A stretch of DNA of 64,000 nt from Metasolibacillus fluoroglycofenilyticus (GCF_003049645.1 NZ_PYWK01000001.1:682001-746000); one strand, 5' to 3'; positions 45,289 to 55,043 are shown, counted from the stretch's first letter. Numbers and translations are program-made. The notes: a model not told the origin generated them from the letters alone.

Positions 45289-45807
45289 CTATAAAATTCG
45301 AAAATCAGCAATACTTGATAAGTCATTTGCAATTACTTTGATTGGTTTTTGGCAGTCGTTTTTAATCCATTCAATCATGTAGCCCATTGTTCCATAGGCA
45401 GTGAAGGTAGTGAATGCCTCGTGTTTTAAATGAATAGCAAGCGCTTCATACAAATAATGAAATAAGCGATTTTTAAAATGCTCCTCATTTACGAGCTTTT
45501 TATAAAATAGGCGATTGTTAAAAATATGCTCGCAAATTTTTGTCGTTGTTTGGAGGGGGCTTGTATTGCGATTTGTATTTCCATAATAATGGGAAGCTAG
45601 TTCCTTCAATTTTTCTTCTGTTATAGTGTATAAAACTTCGTATTTATCTTGAAAATGCAAATAAAAGGTCGAACGATTAATGCCTGCTTGTGTTGCAATT
45701 TGCTTCACTGATATTTTTTCAGGGGAATATAGCTTTAATAGTTCCTTGTAAGAAGTAAGAATATATTGTCTAATTGTTGGTTGTTCGATAATCTGTCGCT
45801 CATTCAT
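45289..45807 (-). CDS. TetR-family regulator
   Basis: A 172-residue protein. The N-terminal helix-turn-helix reads ISVKQIATQAGINRSTFYLHFQDKYEVL; the C-terminal ligand domain resembles the TetR_C group of DhaS-like regulators. It is divergent from an SDR gene 102 bases away and probably represses it. An imperfect GACA-N13-TGTC palindrome lies in the shared gap (about 45827-45847). Confidence 0.9.
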   Translation of the reverse strand: MNERQIIEQPTIRQYILTSYKELLKLYSPEKISVKQIATQAGINRSTFYLHFQDKYEVLYTITEEKLKELASHYYGNTNRNTSPLQTTTKICEHIFNNRLFYKKLVNEEHFKNRLFHYLYEALAIHLKHEAFTTFTAYGTMGYMIEWIKNDCQKPIKVIANDLSSIADFRIL

Positions 45808-45908
45808 ATGTTCAGCTCCTTATATAGACACTTTACTATACAATGTCGTTTGAAGGGGAAGAAAAAGCTAGTTAAAATGAAAGTAATTTAACTATTGGGG
45901 GTAAACAA

Positions 45909-46727
45909 ATGACAAAAGTATATGTAATTACCGGCGGTACAGGTGGTATGGGAAAAGCGATAGCAATGCGCTTAGCAAAAGGGAATTCATTTTTATTAGC
46001 AGATATGAATGAAGAGCGTTTGGCACAAACCACAGAACAATTAAAAGCGATAGGTGCAACGACTGTTGAGTATATGGTTGCAGATGTTTCGAAGCGAGAA
46101 TCAGTGAAAGCGCTTGCGGACAAAACGGCTTCAATGGGAGAGCTAGCTAGTCTTGTTCATACGGCAGGGGTTTCCCCAACGATGGCTGATTGGCAAAAGA
46201 TTATGGAAATTAATGCATTAGGAACAGCCTATATTTTAGATGAGTTTATTAAAATTGCAGGGCCAAATACTTCAGCGGTAATGATTTCGTCAATGAGTGC
46301 ACATATGGTTCCGGCAACACCAGAAATGCGTGTGGTATTAAAAAATCCATTAGCGGAAAACTTTATGCCGACAATGGAGCAAATGACACAAGGCACTACA
46401 CAAGCCTCTTATCCATTGTCAAAGCTATCTGTTATTGAAATGGTAAAGGATTTAGCGTGGGCTTGGGGAGAAAAGGGAGCGCGTTTAAATTCTATTTCGC
46501 CAGGCACAATTGATACGGCGATGGGGCGTCAAGAAAAACAGCAAAGTGAACAAATGGCTGTCTTATTAGCGCATACGCCATTGCGTCGTGAAGGAGATGC
46601 AGATGAAATTGCAAAAGCAGTAGAATTCCTTTTAAGTGATGCAGCCTCGTATATTACAGGCACTGACCTTTTAGTCGATGGTGGAACAATCGCTAATATG
46701 GAGCGTATGCGTCAAGCAATGCAATAA
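45909..46727 (+). CDS. SDR-family oxidoreductase
   Basis: A 272-residue classical SDR with NAD(P) motif TGGTGGMGKAIA, catalytic Ser in MISSMSAH and YPLSK as YxxxK, ending in YITGTDLLVDGG. Unlike the SDR at 41 kb, its active site is complete. It is transcribed away from the TetR gene that likely controls it. The substrate is unknown. Confidence 0.9.
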   Translation: MTKVYVITGGTGGMGKAIAMRLAKGNSFLLADMNEERLAQTTEQLKAIGATTVEYMVADVSKRESVKALADKTASMGELASLVHTAGVSPTMADWQKIMEINALGTAYILDEFIKIAGPNTSAVMISSMSAHMVPATPEMRVVLKNPLAENFMPTMEQMTQGTTQASYPLSKLSVIEMVKDLAWAWGEKGARLNSISPGTIDTAMGRQEKQQSEQMAVLLAHTPLRREGDADEIAKAVEFLLSDAASYITGTDLLVDGGTIANMERMRQAMQ

Positions 46728-46834
46728 ATCGCTAATACAGCATGAGATGCGCTTTTTCCCTTTTCATTTAAGAGAGTAGCGAAGGATAAAAAGGAAATGC
46801 ACGATATATGTTATTAAGAGAATAAACAAAAGGG

Positions 46835-46864
46835 GAAGTTGTATGATGCAACTTCTCTTTTTTG
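46835..46864 (+). terminator. Terminator downstream of the SDR gene
   Basis: GAAGTTG-TATGATG-CAACTTC followed by TCTTTTTTTG. It ends the TetR-linked SDR transcript. The remaining gap to 47053 contains only an AT-rich stretch and a 17-base sequence also found at 63.95 kb. Confidence 0.8.
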
Positions 46865-47053
46865 TGGACAGATAATTCTTAAAGAAAGTTTGCTAATCAA
46901 TTTGTTTTTTGGGTAAAGAGAGAATAGCGTAATTAATTAAAATTCATGAGAAACGAATAATTGGTTATTATTAATATATCAGGTAAACGGTTTTTATTTA
47001 GTCAATGGTTTATTTTGTATTTTTAAAATTTATAGTAGGGGAAGTGGTTGACG

Positions 47054-48535
47054 ATGGCGGATGAAATAACAAAAAAACGTAATTTGAAGTCTCTTTGGAT
47101 TGTGTTAGCATTTGTTTCTTTATTTGTGATTGTGCTTTTACCAGAGACAGAGGCACTACCCATTGCGGGACAACGTGCATTAGCTATTTTAGCGTTTGCC
47201 GTTATATTATGGGTGACTGAGGCAGTGCCATACCCCGTGAGTTCGGCGATGATTTTAGCGTTAATTGCTGTTTTATTAGGATTGGCACCGAGCATGGAGG
47301 ACGCTACCGTATCGATGGGGACTAACAATGCCTTGAAGCTAGCATTAGTTGGCTTCAGTAGCTCCTCTGTTGCGTTAGTGGGGGCAGCCTTATTTTTAGC
47401 TACAGCTATGCAGATTACGAATTTACACAAACGTATTGCTTTATGGGTTTTGTCGATGGTTGGGACAAAAACAAAGGCGCTTGTATTTGGGGCAATTTTA
47501 GTATCGATTGTTCTAGCTTTTGTTGTACCGAGTGCGACAGCGCGCGCTGGGGCTGTTGTACCAATCTTATTAGGGGTTGTTGCCGCATTCGGATTAGCGA
47601 AGGAAAGTAAGCTAGCCGCATTGCTAATTATTACAGCGACACAAGCGGTTTCGATATGGAATATCGGAATTAAAACAGCAGCTGCACAAAACCTTGTTGC
47701 TTTAGGCTTTATCAATTCAGAATTCGATGTCAATATTTCATGGGGAGAATGGTTCCTATATGCTGCTCCATTTTCTATTATTATGTCCTTTGTTTTATTT
47801 TTTGTCATGATTAAATTAATTAAGCCTGAAACAGATAATATTACAGGTGGTAGAGATGTGATTAGAGAGCAATTGGAGGAGCTTGGAACCTTAAAACGCA
47901 AGGAAATTACCTTAATTATTGTTTCTCTTTTATTGTTATTTTTCTGGGCTACAGAAGGAAAGTTCCACCCGTTTGATACAGCGACGATTACCATTTTAGC
48001 GATTGCTTTCTTACTTCTTCCAAAAATAGGCGTGTTTACATGGAAGGAAGCTTCCGCTCGTATTGATTGGGGTACGCTTATTGTATTTGCTGTAGGGATT
48101 TCGCTAGGTACAACGTTGTTAAATACGAAAGGGGCAGCATGGCTGTCTGATACTATTTTTGGCACGCTTGGCTTACAATCAATGCCGATTATCGCGACAA
48201 TCGCATTAGTTACTGTATTTAATATCGTTATCCACTTAGGTTTTGCATCTGCGACAAGTTTAGCATCGGCTTTAATCCCAGTATTTATTGCCCTTGCTTT
48301 GAGCTTGCCGATGCCTGTTGAAAATCAAATTGGTTTTGTACTTATTCAGCAGTTCGTTATTTGCTTTGGCTTTTTGCTACCTGTCAGTGCGCCACAAAAT
48401 ATGCTTGCTTATGGCACAGGTACATTTACAACTAAGGATTTCTTAAAGTCAGGTATTCCGTTGACGCTCGTAGGTTTCATTTTAATTTTATTATTCAGTG
48501 CTACTTATTGGAAATGGCTAGGACTATTACCTTAA
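47054..48535 (+). CDS. SLC13/DASS-family anion transporter
   Basis: A 493-residue protein with about 12 hydrophobic segments. The internal two-fold signature is visible as AFVVPSATARAGAVVPI and LLPVSAPQNMLAYGTG, the positions of the substrate/sodium-binding SNT-type loops. The family moves di- and tricarboxylates or sulfate with sodium. AGGGGAAG lies before the ATG. No adjacent metabolic gene narrows the substrate. Confidence 0.87.
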   Translation: MADEITKKRNLKSLWIVLAFVSLFVIVLLPETEALPIAGQRALAILAFAVILWVTEAVPYPVSSAMILALIAVLLGLAPSMEDATVSMGTNNALKLALVGFSSSSVALVGAALFLATAMQITNLHKRIALWVLSMVGTKTKALVFGAILVSIVLAFVVPSATARAGAVVPILLGVVAAFGLAKESKLAALLIITATQAVSIWNIGIKTAAAQNLVALGFINSEFDVNISWGEWFLYAAPFSIIMSFVLFFVMIKLIKPETDNITGGRDVIREQLEELGTLKRKEITLIIVSLLLLFFWATEGKFHPFDTATITILAIAFLLLPKIGVFTWKEASARIDWGTLIVFAVGISLGTTLLNTKGAAWLSDTIFGTLGLQSMPIIATIALVTVFNIVIHLGFASATSLASALIPVFIALALSLPMPVENQIGFVLIQQFVICFGFLLPVSAPQNMLAYGTGTFTTKDFLKSGIPLTLVGFILILLFSATYWKWLGLLP

Positions 48536-48760
48536 TGGCGTAGTATTTTCTATGCCGAGTAACTTTTTAGTAAATATTTATGATAAAAGATATACCTACT
48601 CAAAAAAATTGTTGTGCTTTTTGGATAGCCCTATCATAACAGCAACAAATTTTTTCTATCAGAAGTGTATGGGTGATTTTAATTTTTCACTTTAAGTTAA
48701 GGTAAAAGCTGATAAATTTAGTGTTTATTTCTTTTTCAAATTGTTATATCTTTTATGAAA

Positions 48761-48912
48761 CGAGGCTGGGACAAAAAGAAAAAATGTTAGACCGCAATCT
48801 AATTAGTCTAACATTCTTTTGATTTAAGACGGAATATTTAACTCCATAAAGCGGAAAAATTGTTATCTATTTTCGTCATTTTTCGAAATAATAAAGTTAT
48901 GTCCCAGCCTCG
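48761..48912. repeat. Palindromic element with 13-base ends (GAGGCTGGGACA type)
   Basis: CGAGGCTGGGACA (48761-48773) is the exact reverse complement of TGTCCCAGCCTCG (48900-48912). Inside, TGTTAGAC pairs with GTCTAACA. Similar GAGGCTGGGACA hairpins are dispersed in many Firmicutes (from memory). It fills much of the 418-base gap between two convergent genes; no open frame is inside. Confidence 0.8.
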
Positions 48913-48953
48913 CTCTCATTTTATCACTACTTTGTGCATATTAAATAATAGCG

Positions 48954-49571
48954 CTATTTTCCAATAATCGTATTGTAAATTGGTAATAATGCACCGAAGG
49001 TTTCTTCAGCAAATGTTAAAAATTCATCAGCCGTCATTGTAGTAGCTTGCTCAATCGTTAAATGGCGCCCTACTAAAAACTCACCCTTTTTTACATCGCG
49101 CAAGCGCTGTAGTAGTTTCTGTAGCTTTTCTTTGTCCAAGCTTTCAACATGTGGTGACATATGATCACCTGAAATGACGAAATCATTTTTCAGCTTCTCG
49201 AATTTTTTTATATTCGCAAGCAAGCGTTCCGCCATTTCGGCCTTTTGAGGTGCTTCGTAAATAACAGCAACAACGATGAAAAGATGCGTCCCCCATAAGC
49301 CGATTTGGAAATGTGGCAATGCTTTATAACCGCGTTTATAAGGGGCAAAGGCAACCCAAGAATCCTTTGGAGGATTGATTGTGCGGCGTGCATGCTTTGC
49401 AACATGCGGGAAAAATTCATCGCCAGTTTTAGCGCTAAAATATGTAGCGAAATGCTCGCCTAAGAGGTGAAATTTTGGTCGAATAATTGTTGTTAATGCT
49501 TGCATTCTTTCATCTAGGCCTTCAATTGAAAATACTTGAAAATCTTCATTAGTCCACTGCACTTTTTCCAT
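48954..49571 (-). CDS. yktB: UPF0637 (DUF1054) family protein YktB
   Basis: About 205 residues, with the family block PKDSWVAFAPYKRGYKALPHFQIGLWGTHLFI in the middle. Function unknown; the family has a compact alpha/beta fold. The start is ATG 49571 (AAGGAG ten bases upstream); a longer frame upstream lacks a ribosome site. Same neighbourhood as in Bacillus (yktA-yktB-suhB). Confidence 0.88.
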   Translation of the reverse strand: MEKVQWTNEDFQVFSIEGLDERMQALTTIIRPKFHLLGEHFATYFSAKTGDEFFPHVAKHARRTINPPKDSWVAFAPYKRGYKALPHFQIGLWGTHLFIVVAVIYEAPQKAEMAERLLANIKKFEKLKNDFVISGDHMSPHVESLDKEKLQKLLQRLRDVKKGEFLVGRHLTIEQATTMTADEFLTFAEETFGALLPIYNTIIGK

Positions 49572-49668
49572 TTTATTTGAACTCCTTTTAAAATTGAGGT
49601 TTATTTTATTTATTTTTTGGGAAAATAGTAATAACACTAAAAATCAAACTAGGAGGAGCGTGACAAGT

Positions 49669-49866
49669 ATGAAACAGATGATTAAGATTATACGCAAGGT
49701 TGATGTTGAAAAGCAATATGAATACATTTTAAGATTAGAGCTTGATTACGAGCTAGCTTCCTTGTTTGAGGCAATGCAAGTTAAAAATGAAAAAGAAATG
49801 GATAAATCGAAAAAGCGCCTAAAAGAAATTCAAGAAGAGCTGGAAAGTTTACATGCCTATGAATAA
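49669..49866 (+). CDS. Small coiled-coil hypothetical protein
   Basis: About 65 residues, highly charged and helical (MDKSKKRLKEIQEELESLHAYE at the end). AGGAGGAG precedes both GTG 49660 and ATG 49669; the ATG has the more usual spacing. It is divergent from yktB and followed by a strong terminator, so it forms its own unit. No family recognised. Confidence 0.65.
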   Translation: MKQMIKIIRKVDVEKQYEYILRLELDYELASLFEAMQVKNEKEMDKSKKRLKEIQEELESLHAYE

Positions 49867-49889
49867 GCATAAATCGAATCTAAAATAAA

Positions 49890-49929
49890 AAATCACTTGC
49901 TAAAAATATTAGATAGCAAGTGATTTTTG
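49890..49929 (+). terminator. Terminator of the small coiled-coil gene
   Basis: AAATCACTTGCTA and TAGCAAGTGATTT form a perfect 13-base-pair stem followed by TTGTT, with As on the 5' side. Confidence 0.88.
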
Positions 49930-49982
49930 TTATACTTAATATATAGTGGGATAGTTGGAAATGGGAAGGGTGGTACATAGTG

Positions 49983-50774
49983 ATGGATTTACAGCAATTA
50001 GATTTATTTGCGAAAACGATTATTAAACAGGCAGGGCAGAGAATTCGCAATGCATTTTCCTATGATTTAAAAATTGAAACGAAATCAAATGCAAATGATT
50101 TAGTGACAAATATTGACCGAGAAACAGAATTATTTTTCATTGAAAAAATTAAGGCATTTGATGCTTCACATAAAATTTTAGGCGAAGAAGGTATGGGGGA
50201 AAAGGTAGAATCATTAGATGGGGTTGTATGGATTATTGACCCAATCGATGGCACAATGAACTTCGTCAAGCAGCATCGCCATTTTATGATTACGATTGGT
50301 ATATTCGTTGACGGTATTGGAAAACTAGGCTACATATTCGATGTGATGCGCGAGGATTTATTTTGTGCTGCTGTAGGACAAGGGGCTTGGTATAATGATA
50401 CGCCACTGCGCAAGCTAAAGCCTGTGAAATTAGAGGAATCTGTTATTGGAATCAATACAGTATGGGTGACGCCTAATAAAAAGGTTAATCATGAAAAGTT
50501 AATTGAACTTGTGCGAATGGTACGCGGGACAAGGTCATATGGTGCGGCGGCAATGGAAATCGCCTTTGTTGTTAGTGGCAAGTTGGATGCCTATTTGTCT
50601 ATGCGCCTTTCCCCTTGGGATGTTGCAGGCGGCATTATTATCGCGCAGGAGGTTGGCGCATTGGCAAGCAATTTAAAGGGGCAGCCATTTAATTTATTAA
50701 CTACAGATACGTTTATGATTGCTAACCCATCAATTCATGGAGAGATTTTAGCGCAGTATGTGGAGTTGAAGTGA
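49983..50774 (+). CDS. suhB: Inositol monophosphatase family protein
   Basis: A 263-residue Mg-dependent phosphatase. Motifs GEEGMG, WIIDPIDGTMNFVKQHRHF and WDVAGGIIIAQEVGA carry the metal ligands. It hydrolyses inositol phosphate or similar sugar phosphates; the Bacillus equivalent is YktC. The start is ATG 49983. Confidence 0.93.
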   Translation: MDLQQLDLFAKTIIKQAGQRIRNAFSYDLKIETKSNANDLVTNIDRETELFFIEKIKAFDASHKILGEEGMGEKVESLDGVVWIIDPIDGTMNFVKQHRHFMITIGIFVDGIGKLGYIFDVMREDLFCAAVGQGAWYNDTPLRKLKPVKLEESVIGINTVWVTPNKKVNHEKLIELVRMVRGTRSYGAAAMEIAFVVSGKLDAYLSMRLSPWDVAGGIIIAQEVGALASNLKGQPFNLLTTDTFMIANPSIHGEILAQYVELK

Positions 50775-50785
50775 AAAGAGGAATT

Positions 50786-50843
50786 TCCCTCGCAAGCTTG
50801 AAAAAATTTGGACTAGAGTTAGACGAGGCGTCATTGATAAATA
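50786..50843 (+). repeat. Repeat R3, partial copy 5
   Basis: Only the 3' half is present: CGCAAGCTTGAAAAAATTTGG, GACTAGAGTTAGACGAGGCGTCATTGATAAA. It starts 12 bases after suhB. Confidence 0.65.
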
Positions 50844-50866
50844 GTATCGCCTATATAATGAAAAAT

Positions 50867-50901
50867 AGCGCGAGAAATCAATTTTTTCTCGCGCTGTTTT
50901 T
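50867..50901. terminator. Bidirectional terminator between suhB and ylaF
   Basis: AGCGCGAGAAA (50867-50877) and TTTCTCGCGCT (50885-50895) form an 11-base-pair stem, followed by GTTTTTT on the plus strand and ATTTTTC on the minus strand. Confidence 0.88.
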
Positions 50902-51116
50902 TATAATAACCCTTGCTCTTTAAATTTACGCTTTGTTTTGAAAGCCATGATAAAGATGGCGCACACAGCGATGACACAGGCGATAACGCCGATAATGCCT
51001 GCTTTATCATATTCAGTGCCTGTTACGCCGATTAGCGATACAGAAAAGCCGATGCCAACCATTGACAAAATGGCAGCTAATGCATAAATGAACATGACAA
51101 ATTTTGCTTTATTCAC
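50901..51116 (-). CDS. ylaF: DUF5325 family membrane protein YlaF
   Basis: About 71 residues with two membrane helices and a C-terminal FKTKRKFKEQGLL tail, as in YlaF. GTG 51116 has GAGG eight bases upstream; the longer frame is not supported. It lies beside typA as in Bacillus. Function unknown. Confidence 0.82.
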   Translation of the reverse strand: MNKAKFVMFIYALAAILSMVGIGFSVSLIGVTGTEYDKAGIIGVIACVIAVCAIFIMAFKTKRKFKEQGLL

Positions 51117-51188
51117 AATTTTTACCTCCAAACTATCCTCTATATGAAACCAGTTCAATCAATTGACAAAGACAATTAACTATTCTTA

Positions 51189-51197
51189 TGCTATAAT
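51189..51197 (+). promoter_or_regulatory. typA promoter, extended -10
   Basis: TGCTATAAT is an extended -10 located 42 bases before the typA ATG. A perfect TTGACA (51163-51168) lies 23 bases upstream of it, too far to act as a normal -35. Confidence 0.6.
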
Positions 51198-51238
51198 ATC
51201 ACAGTTAAACATTCGAAAAAAGAATATGGAGTGGAATA

Positions 51239-53089
51239 ATGACAAACTTACGTCAAGATTTACGTAATATCGCGATTATCGCACACGTTGACCATGGAAA
51301 AACAACTTTAGTAGACCAATTATTAAAACAATCGGGGACATTCCGTTCAAATGAGCAAGTGGAAGAGCGCGCAATGGACTCAGGTGATATTGAACGCGAG
51401 CGCGGCATTACAATCCTTGCTAAAAATACAGCAGTAAATTATGAAGGCAAACGCATTAACATTTTAGATACACCGGGGCATGCTGACTTTGGTGGTGAGG
51501 TTGAACGTATTTTAAAAATGGTAGATGGCGTTATTTTAGTAGTGGACGCTTATGAAGGCTGTATGCCTCAAACACGCTTTGTATTAAAAAAAGCATTGGA
51601 ACAAAATTTAACACCAATCGTTGTTGTCAACAAAGTGGATAAAGATTCAGCTCGTCCGACAGAAGTAGTGGACGAGGTGCTTGAATTATTAATCGAGCTC
51701 GATGCAAACGACGACCAGCTGGACTTCCCAGTTGTTTATGCATCGGGTGTAAATGGTACAGCAAGCCTTGATTCAAATCCTGCAAAGCAAGAGGAAAATA
51801 TGAAATGCTTGTTTGAGCAAATTATTGAGCACATTCCAGCACCGATTGATAACTCAGATGAGCCATTACAATTCCAAGTAGCTCTTTTAGATTATAATGA
51901 TTTCGTAGGCCGTATCGGTATCGGACGTGTTGCGCGCGGAACAATTTCCGTTGGTCAGCAAGTATCATTGATGAAGCTTGATGGTACGGTGAAAAACTTC
52001 CGTGTAACAAAAATTTTCGGTTTCTTTGGCTTAAAGCGAGAAGAAATCCAAACAGCTAAAGCAGGCGATTTAATTGCTGTATCTGGTATGGAAGCAATTA
52101 ATGTAGGGGAAACTGTATGCCCTGTGGAGCACCCAGAGGCATTGCCACCATTACGCATCGATGAGCCAACATTGCAAATGACGTTTTTAGTGAATAACTC
52201 ACCTTTTGCAGGACGTGAAGGAAAATGGATTACTTCTTCAAAAATTGAGGAGCGTTTGCGTGCACAATTGCAGACGGACGTGTCGCTACGTGTAGAAGAT
52301 ACAGATTCGCCTGATGCATGGACAGTATCTGGACGCGGAGAGTTGCATTTATCGATTTTAATCGAAAACATGCGCCGCGAAGGCTTTGAGCTACAAGTAT
52401 CGAAGCCACAAGTAATTATCCGTGAAGTGGATGGCGTCAAATGTGAGCCAATCGAGCGTGTACAAATTGATGTACCTGAAGATTGTGTAGGCTCAGTAAT
52501 CGAGTCACTTGGTACACGTAAAGGTGAAATGCTTGATATGGTGAACAACGGTAACGGACAAGTGCGCCTTATTTTCAACGTGCCAGCACGTGGATTAATT
52601 GGCTATACGACAGAATTTATGTCCATTACAAAAGGCTATGGCATCATCAACCATACATTTGATTCATACAAGCCAGTTGTACAAGGTAAAGTAGGCGGAC
52701 GACACCAAGGCGTGCTTGTTTCAATGGAAAATGGTAAATCGACAACTTATGGTATGATGCAGGTAGAGGATCGTGGTACATTATTCGTTGAGCCGGGCAC
52801 AGAAGTGTATGAAGGCATGATTGTTGGCGAAAATACGCGTGAAAACGATATTACCGTAAATATTACAAAAATGAAGCAAAAAACGAATATTCGCTCTGCT
52901 ACGAAAGACCAAACAAATGTCATTAAAAAGCCTCGCATTATGACATTAGAGGAAGCGCTAGAATATTTAAGCGATGATGAGTATTTAGAAGTAACGCCAG
53001 AGTCAATTCGTTTACGTAAGCAAATTTTAGATAAAAACGAACGTGAACGCATTGCGAAAAAGAAAAAATACGCGGAAATGGAGCAATAA
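51239..53089 (+). CDS. typA: Translational GTPase TypA/BipA
   Basis: A 616-residue ribosome-binding GTPase that acts in ribosome assembly and stress adaptation. G1 [10 protein letters not shown]2 RGITI, G3 [11 protein letters not shown] and G4 NKVD are intact; EF-G-like domains II, III and V and the TypA-specific C-terminal domain follow ([13 protein letters not shown]). Same place as ylaG in Bacillus. Confidence 0.97.
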   Translation: MTNLRQDLRNIAIIAHVDHGKTTLVDQLLKQSGTFRSNEQVEERAMDSGDIERERGITILAKNTAVNYEGKRINILDTPGHADFGGEVERILKMVDGVILVVDAYEGCMPQTRFVLKKALEQNLTPIVVVNKVDKDSARPTEVVDEVLELLIELDANDDQLDFPVVYASGVNGTASLDSNPAKQEENMKCLFEQIIEHIPAPIDNSDEPLQFQVALLDYNDFVGRIGIGRVARGTISVGQQVSLMKLDGTVKNFRVTKIFGFFGLKREEIQTAKAGDLIAVSGMEAINVGETVCPVEHPEALPPLRIDEPTLQMTFLVNNSPFAGREGKWITSSKIEERLRAQLQTDVSLRVEDTDSPDAWTVSGRGELHLSILIENMRREGFELQVSKPQVIIREVDGVKCEPIERVQIDVPEDCVGSVIESLGTRKGEMLDMVNNGNGQVRLIFNVPARGLIGYTTEFMSITKGYGIINHTFDSYKPVVQGKVGGRHQGVLVSMENGKSTTYGMMQVEDRGTLFVEPGTEVYEGMIVGENTRENDITVNITKMKQKTNIRSATKDQTNVIKKPRIMTLEEALEYLSDDEYLEVTPESIRLRKQILDKNERERIAKKKKYAEMEQ

Positions 53090-53118
53090 TTTCGCGTGAA
53101 TATGTGAAAGGATGAGTA

Positions 53119-53523
53119 ATGTTGTTGAATTTAGCACCATACTTGATTCAAGCATCTACATCTGTTGCAACGATTAATGACAAGAAAGTATACGAAAGCA
53201 TGTCAGGAATTACGCGTTTTATTTATGAATATTTTGCAAGTATCGATGCGAATGGCGTAGTAGATTATACAGTTCCCGGATATATTACGCTGTTAGTAAT
53301 TTTTGCTTTATCGGCACTAGTATTTAAACTAGGCTTTGCACGTGAGCTGCCGTTAATGAAAAATATAATTATTTATACATTTCTATTTGTAGGTTGTATT
53401 TTATTAACATTCTTTGCTTTCTTCCTACCGATGATTGAAGGTTTAGTCATCGCCGCGTTAATTTTAATTATTTATAAAACACGCTTATGGCGAGAAAAGC
53501 GCGAGCAGGCTACTGGAGAATAA
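53119..53523 (+). CDS. ylaH: YlaH-like membrane protein
   Basis: A 134-residue protein with a polar N-terminus and three helices (from YITLLVIFALSALVFKLGFA), then a basic tail. It follows typA by 29 bases with AAAGGATG as ribosome site, matching the typA-ylaH order. Function unknown. Confidence 0.85.
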   Translation: MLLNLAPYLIQASTSVATINDKKVYESMSGITRFIYEYFASIDANGVVDYTVPGYITLLVIFALSALVFKLGFARELPLMKNIIIYTFLFVGCILLTFFAFFLPMIEGLVIAALILIIYKTRLWREKREQATGE

Positions 53524-53604
53524 TGAGTAAAGATAATCTACAAGAGAGGGCGATTTTACTACTTTATTAAACGAAGTAGAAAAATTAATCTCTTAATAAA
53601 ACAG

Positions 53605-53740
53605 ATGGGGCGTCCCCAAAGCGTGCTAAGCACTGTTTTGGGACGTTTTTTGTGTTTCATGAAAGGATAGTTGGATGTCCTCAGAAATGTAGTAAACACT
53701 GAATTTAGCCATTTTACAGCGAGGTAAATAATGAAACAAG
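53605..53740 (+). repeat. Hairpin-plus-tail repeat R1, copy 3
   Basis: GGCGTCCCCAAAGCGTGC pairs with GCACTGTTTTGGGACG, then TTTTTTG, then a tail with AGTAAACACTGAATTTAGCCATTTTAC. It acts as a probable terminator for typA-ylaH. The rest of the gap to 53821 contains one more hairpin. Confidence 0.75.
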
Positions 53741-53768
53741 TTAAAGGTAAATTTTCATTGCATTGAAA

Positions 53769-53806
53769 GAAGGTGCCGCTTTTTGCACAGCACCTCTGTT
53801 TTTTCA
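53769..53806 (+). terminator. Second terminator after ylaH
   Basis: AGGTGC and GCACCT form a short stem (loop CGCTTTTTGCACA) followed by CTGTTTTTTC. Confidence 0.55.
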
Positions 53807-53821
53807 TTTTTTAATGGCTTT

Positions 53822-54331
53822 TTATTTCTTTGGATAATTTAAGTGTAATGGTGGAGGCACAAGCCAGCCCTTTGTTTTATTTAAGCGTAATAATTTCGCA
53901 CCAAGTAAAGCTTTTGCAGTGTGAAATTGACCATACATTAATGCAACATCCTCCCTAGTTGAAGTACCCATAGCTTGGCTACATGCAACTAATCCAGCGG
54001 CAATATCGAGACTAAGTGCTGCACTTATTTCGGGATCATTAAACTTTGCCCCTGGAGGAATATCTTCTAATCTTGCTACAGGTCGCTCAGGAGGAGCTGG
54101 TGGTAAACCAATGCCATTTACTTTTAGTATTTTTTCTAACTGCTTTATTTCTTCTTTACAAACATCAATAATGTCTTCTACTACTTTTTTTAAATCTTCG
54201 TCGCCAGCGTGATTATAAAATGTTTGATAACCAGCAATCATGCCGTAATCTGCCGCTAAACTTGACCAAATACTAAATATTTCCCCATAATGTAATGGCT
54301 CTTCTTTTGGATTTCCAGTAAGTATTCCCAT
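53822..54331 (-). CDS. DUF3231 family protein
   Basis: A 169-residue helical protein. The start MGILTGNPKEEPLHYGEIFSIW and the blocks LPPAPPERP and DIAAGLVACSQAMG are typical of DUF3231, which has a ferritin-like four-helix bundle; members are often spore- or stress-associated (from memory). It is inserted here in the otherwise conserved yla region, beside a repeat-rich gap. Confidence 0.82.
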   Translation of the reverse strand: MGILTGNPKEEPLHYGEIFSIWSSLAADYGMIAGYQTFYNHAGDEDLKKVVEDIIDVCKEEIKQLEKILKVNGIGLPPAPPERPVARLEDIPPGAKFNDPEISAALSLDIAAGLVACSQAMGTSTREDVALMYGQFHTAKALLGAKLLRLNKTKGWLVPPPLHLNYPKK

Positions 54332-54446
54332 ACTACACTTCCTTTTCTTATTTTTTCAAACAAGGATAGTATGGTTGGAATACAAAAAATAATTCATTAG
54401 AGCTAAATTTGAAATATCATTCTAATTTTAATTAATCCACACGTTT

Positions 54447-54513
54447 TCGAATAATGCTTAAATCAATTACGCTTCGGCTAATTTTCATCTAGATTTTTTG
54501 AACTTATTCAAAA
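54447..54513 (-). repeat. Repeat R3, partial copy 6, reversed
   Basis: On the minus strand: GTTCAAAAAATCTAGATG, AAAATTAGCCGAAGCGTAATTGATTTAAG. It matches the 3' half of other copies. Confidence 0.6.
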
Positions 54514-54514
54514 T

Positions 54515-54735
54515 AATACCTTTATCTCACCGTCTATAGGTGGCGTGATGAACACAAGCCTTAGACCGATTCCAAACATCTGCTAATAAAGAGGAATTCA
54601 GTCTAAAGCCACCGCATCTTGCGGGAACGACAGAATGATAAACAATGTGTTGGCCCAAACTCCAGTGGATGTCACAGGGCGTGACAGTTTTAGGCTAATC
54701 TTCATCAATTAGCTTGAAAAAATCTGAACACGGGG
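54515..54735 (+). repeat. Repeat R3, copy 7, with IS605-like 5' part
   Basis: Contains CTCACCGTCTATAGGTGG (compare CTCCCACCTCTACAGGTG at 21.15 kb), CTTGCGGGAACGACAG, TGTGTTGGCC, CAGTGGATGTCACAG and AGCTTGAAAAAATCTGAAC. It is the longest R3 copy and ends at the adjacent R1 copy. The whole 712-base gap (54332-55043) consists of these repeats plus the ABC operon leader. Confidence 0.6.
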
Positions 54736-54890
54736 CTATCCAAAAGCTGTGCATAGTCGACATTTTGGATAGTAGCGATTATGTTTCACAAAATGGTGAT
54801 TCATATACACAGAAAACGCCTCTTTTAAAAATGGGATAAACATTGGCTTTAGCAGCGTTACCCTTCAGTAAAAGGGAAGCGATGAAAACA
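54736..54890 (+). repeat. Hairpin-plus-tail repeat R1, copy 4 (diverged)
   Basis: GGCTATCCAAAAGCTGTGC pairs imperfectly with GACATTTTGGATAGT, followed by a tail with AAACATTGGCTTTAGCAGCGTTACCCTTC. Unlike other copies it is upstream of a gene and has no strong T-run. Confidence 0.6.
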
Positions 54891-55043
54891 TTTATTTTAA
54901 TGCGGTGTCAAAACAAAATGGATTTTTCAGACAACTCCGACTTGATAGCAGTTTTGCTAGGTTATTTCATGTGAGCGCACATTTTTTTCCTCCAGTGCAT
55001 ACGCTACTCTAGATATAACAGTCGCATGTGGGGAGGTTTGACA

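Noticed and set aside
47023..48165. 380-codon frame opposite the SLC13 gene
   Set aside because: It is antisense to a well-supported transporter, is low-complexity and has no ribosome site.
51163..51168. TTGACA as the typA -35
   Set aside because: It lies 23 bases from the -10, outside the working range; the extended -10 is enough.
53559..53807. 82-codon minus-strand frame
   Set aside because: It runs through the R1 hairpin and a second terminator and has no ribosome site.
54968..54987. ATGTG-AGCG-CACAT plus T-run upstream of the ABC importer as a riboswitch or attenuator
   Set aside because: The five-base-pair stem is too short and I see no aptamer-like conserved structure before it.
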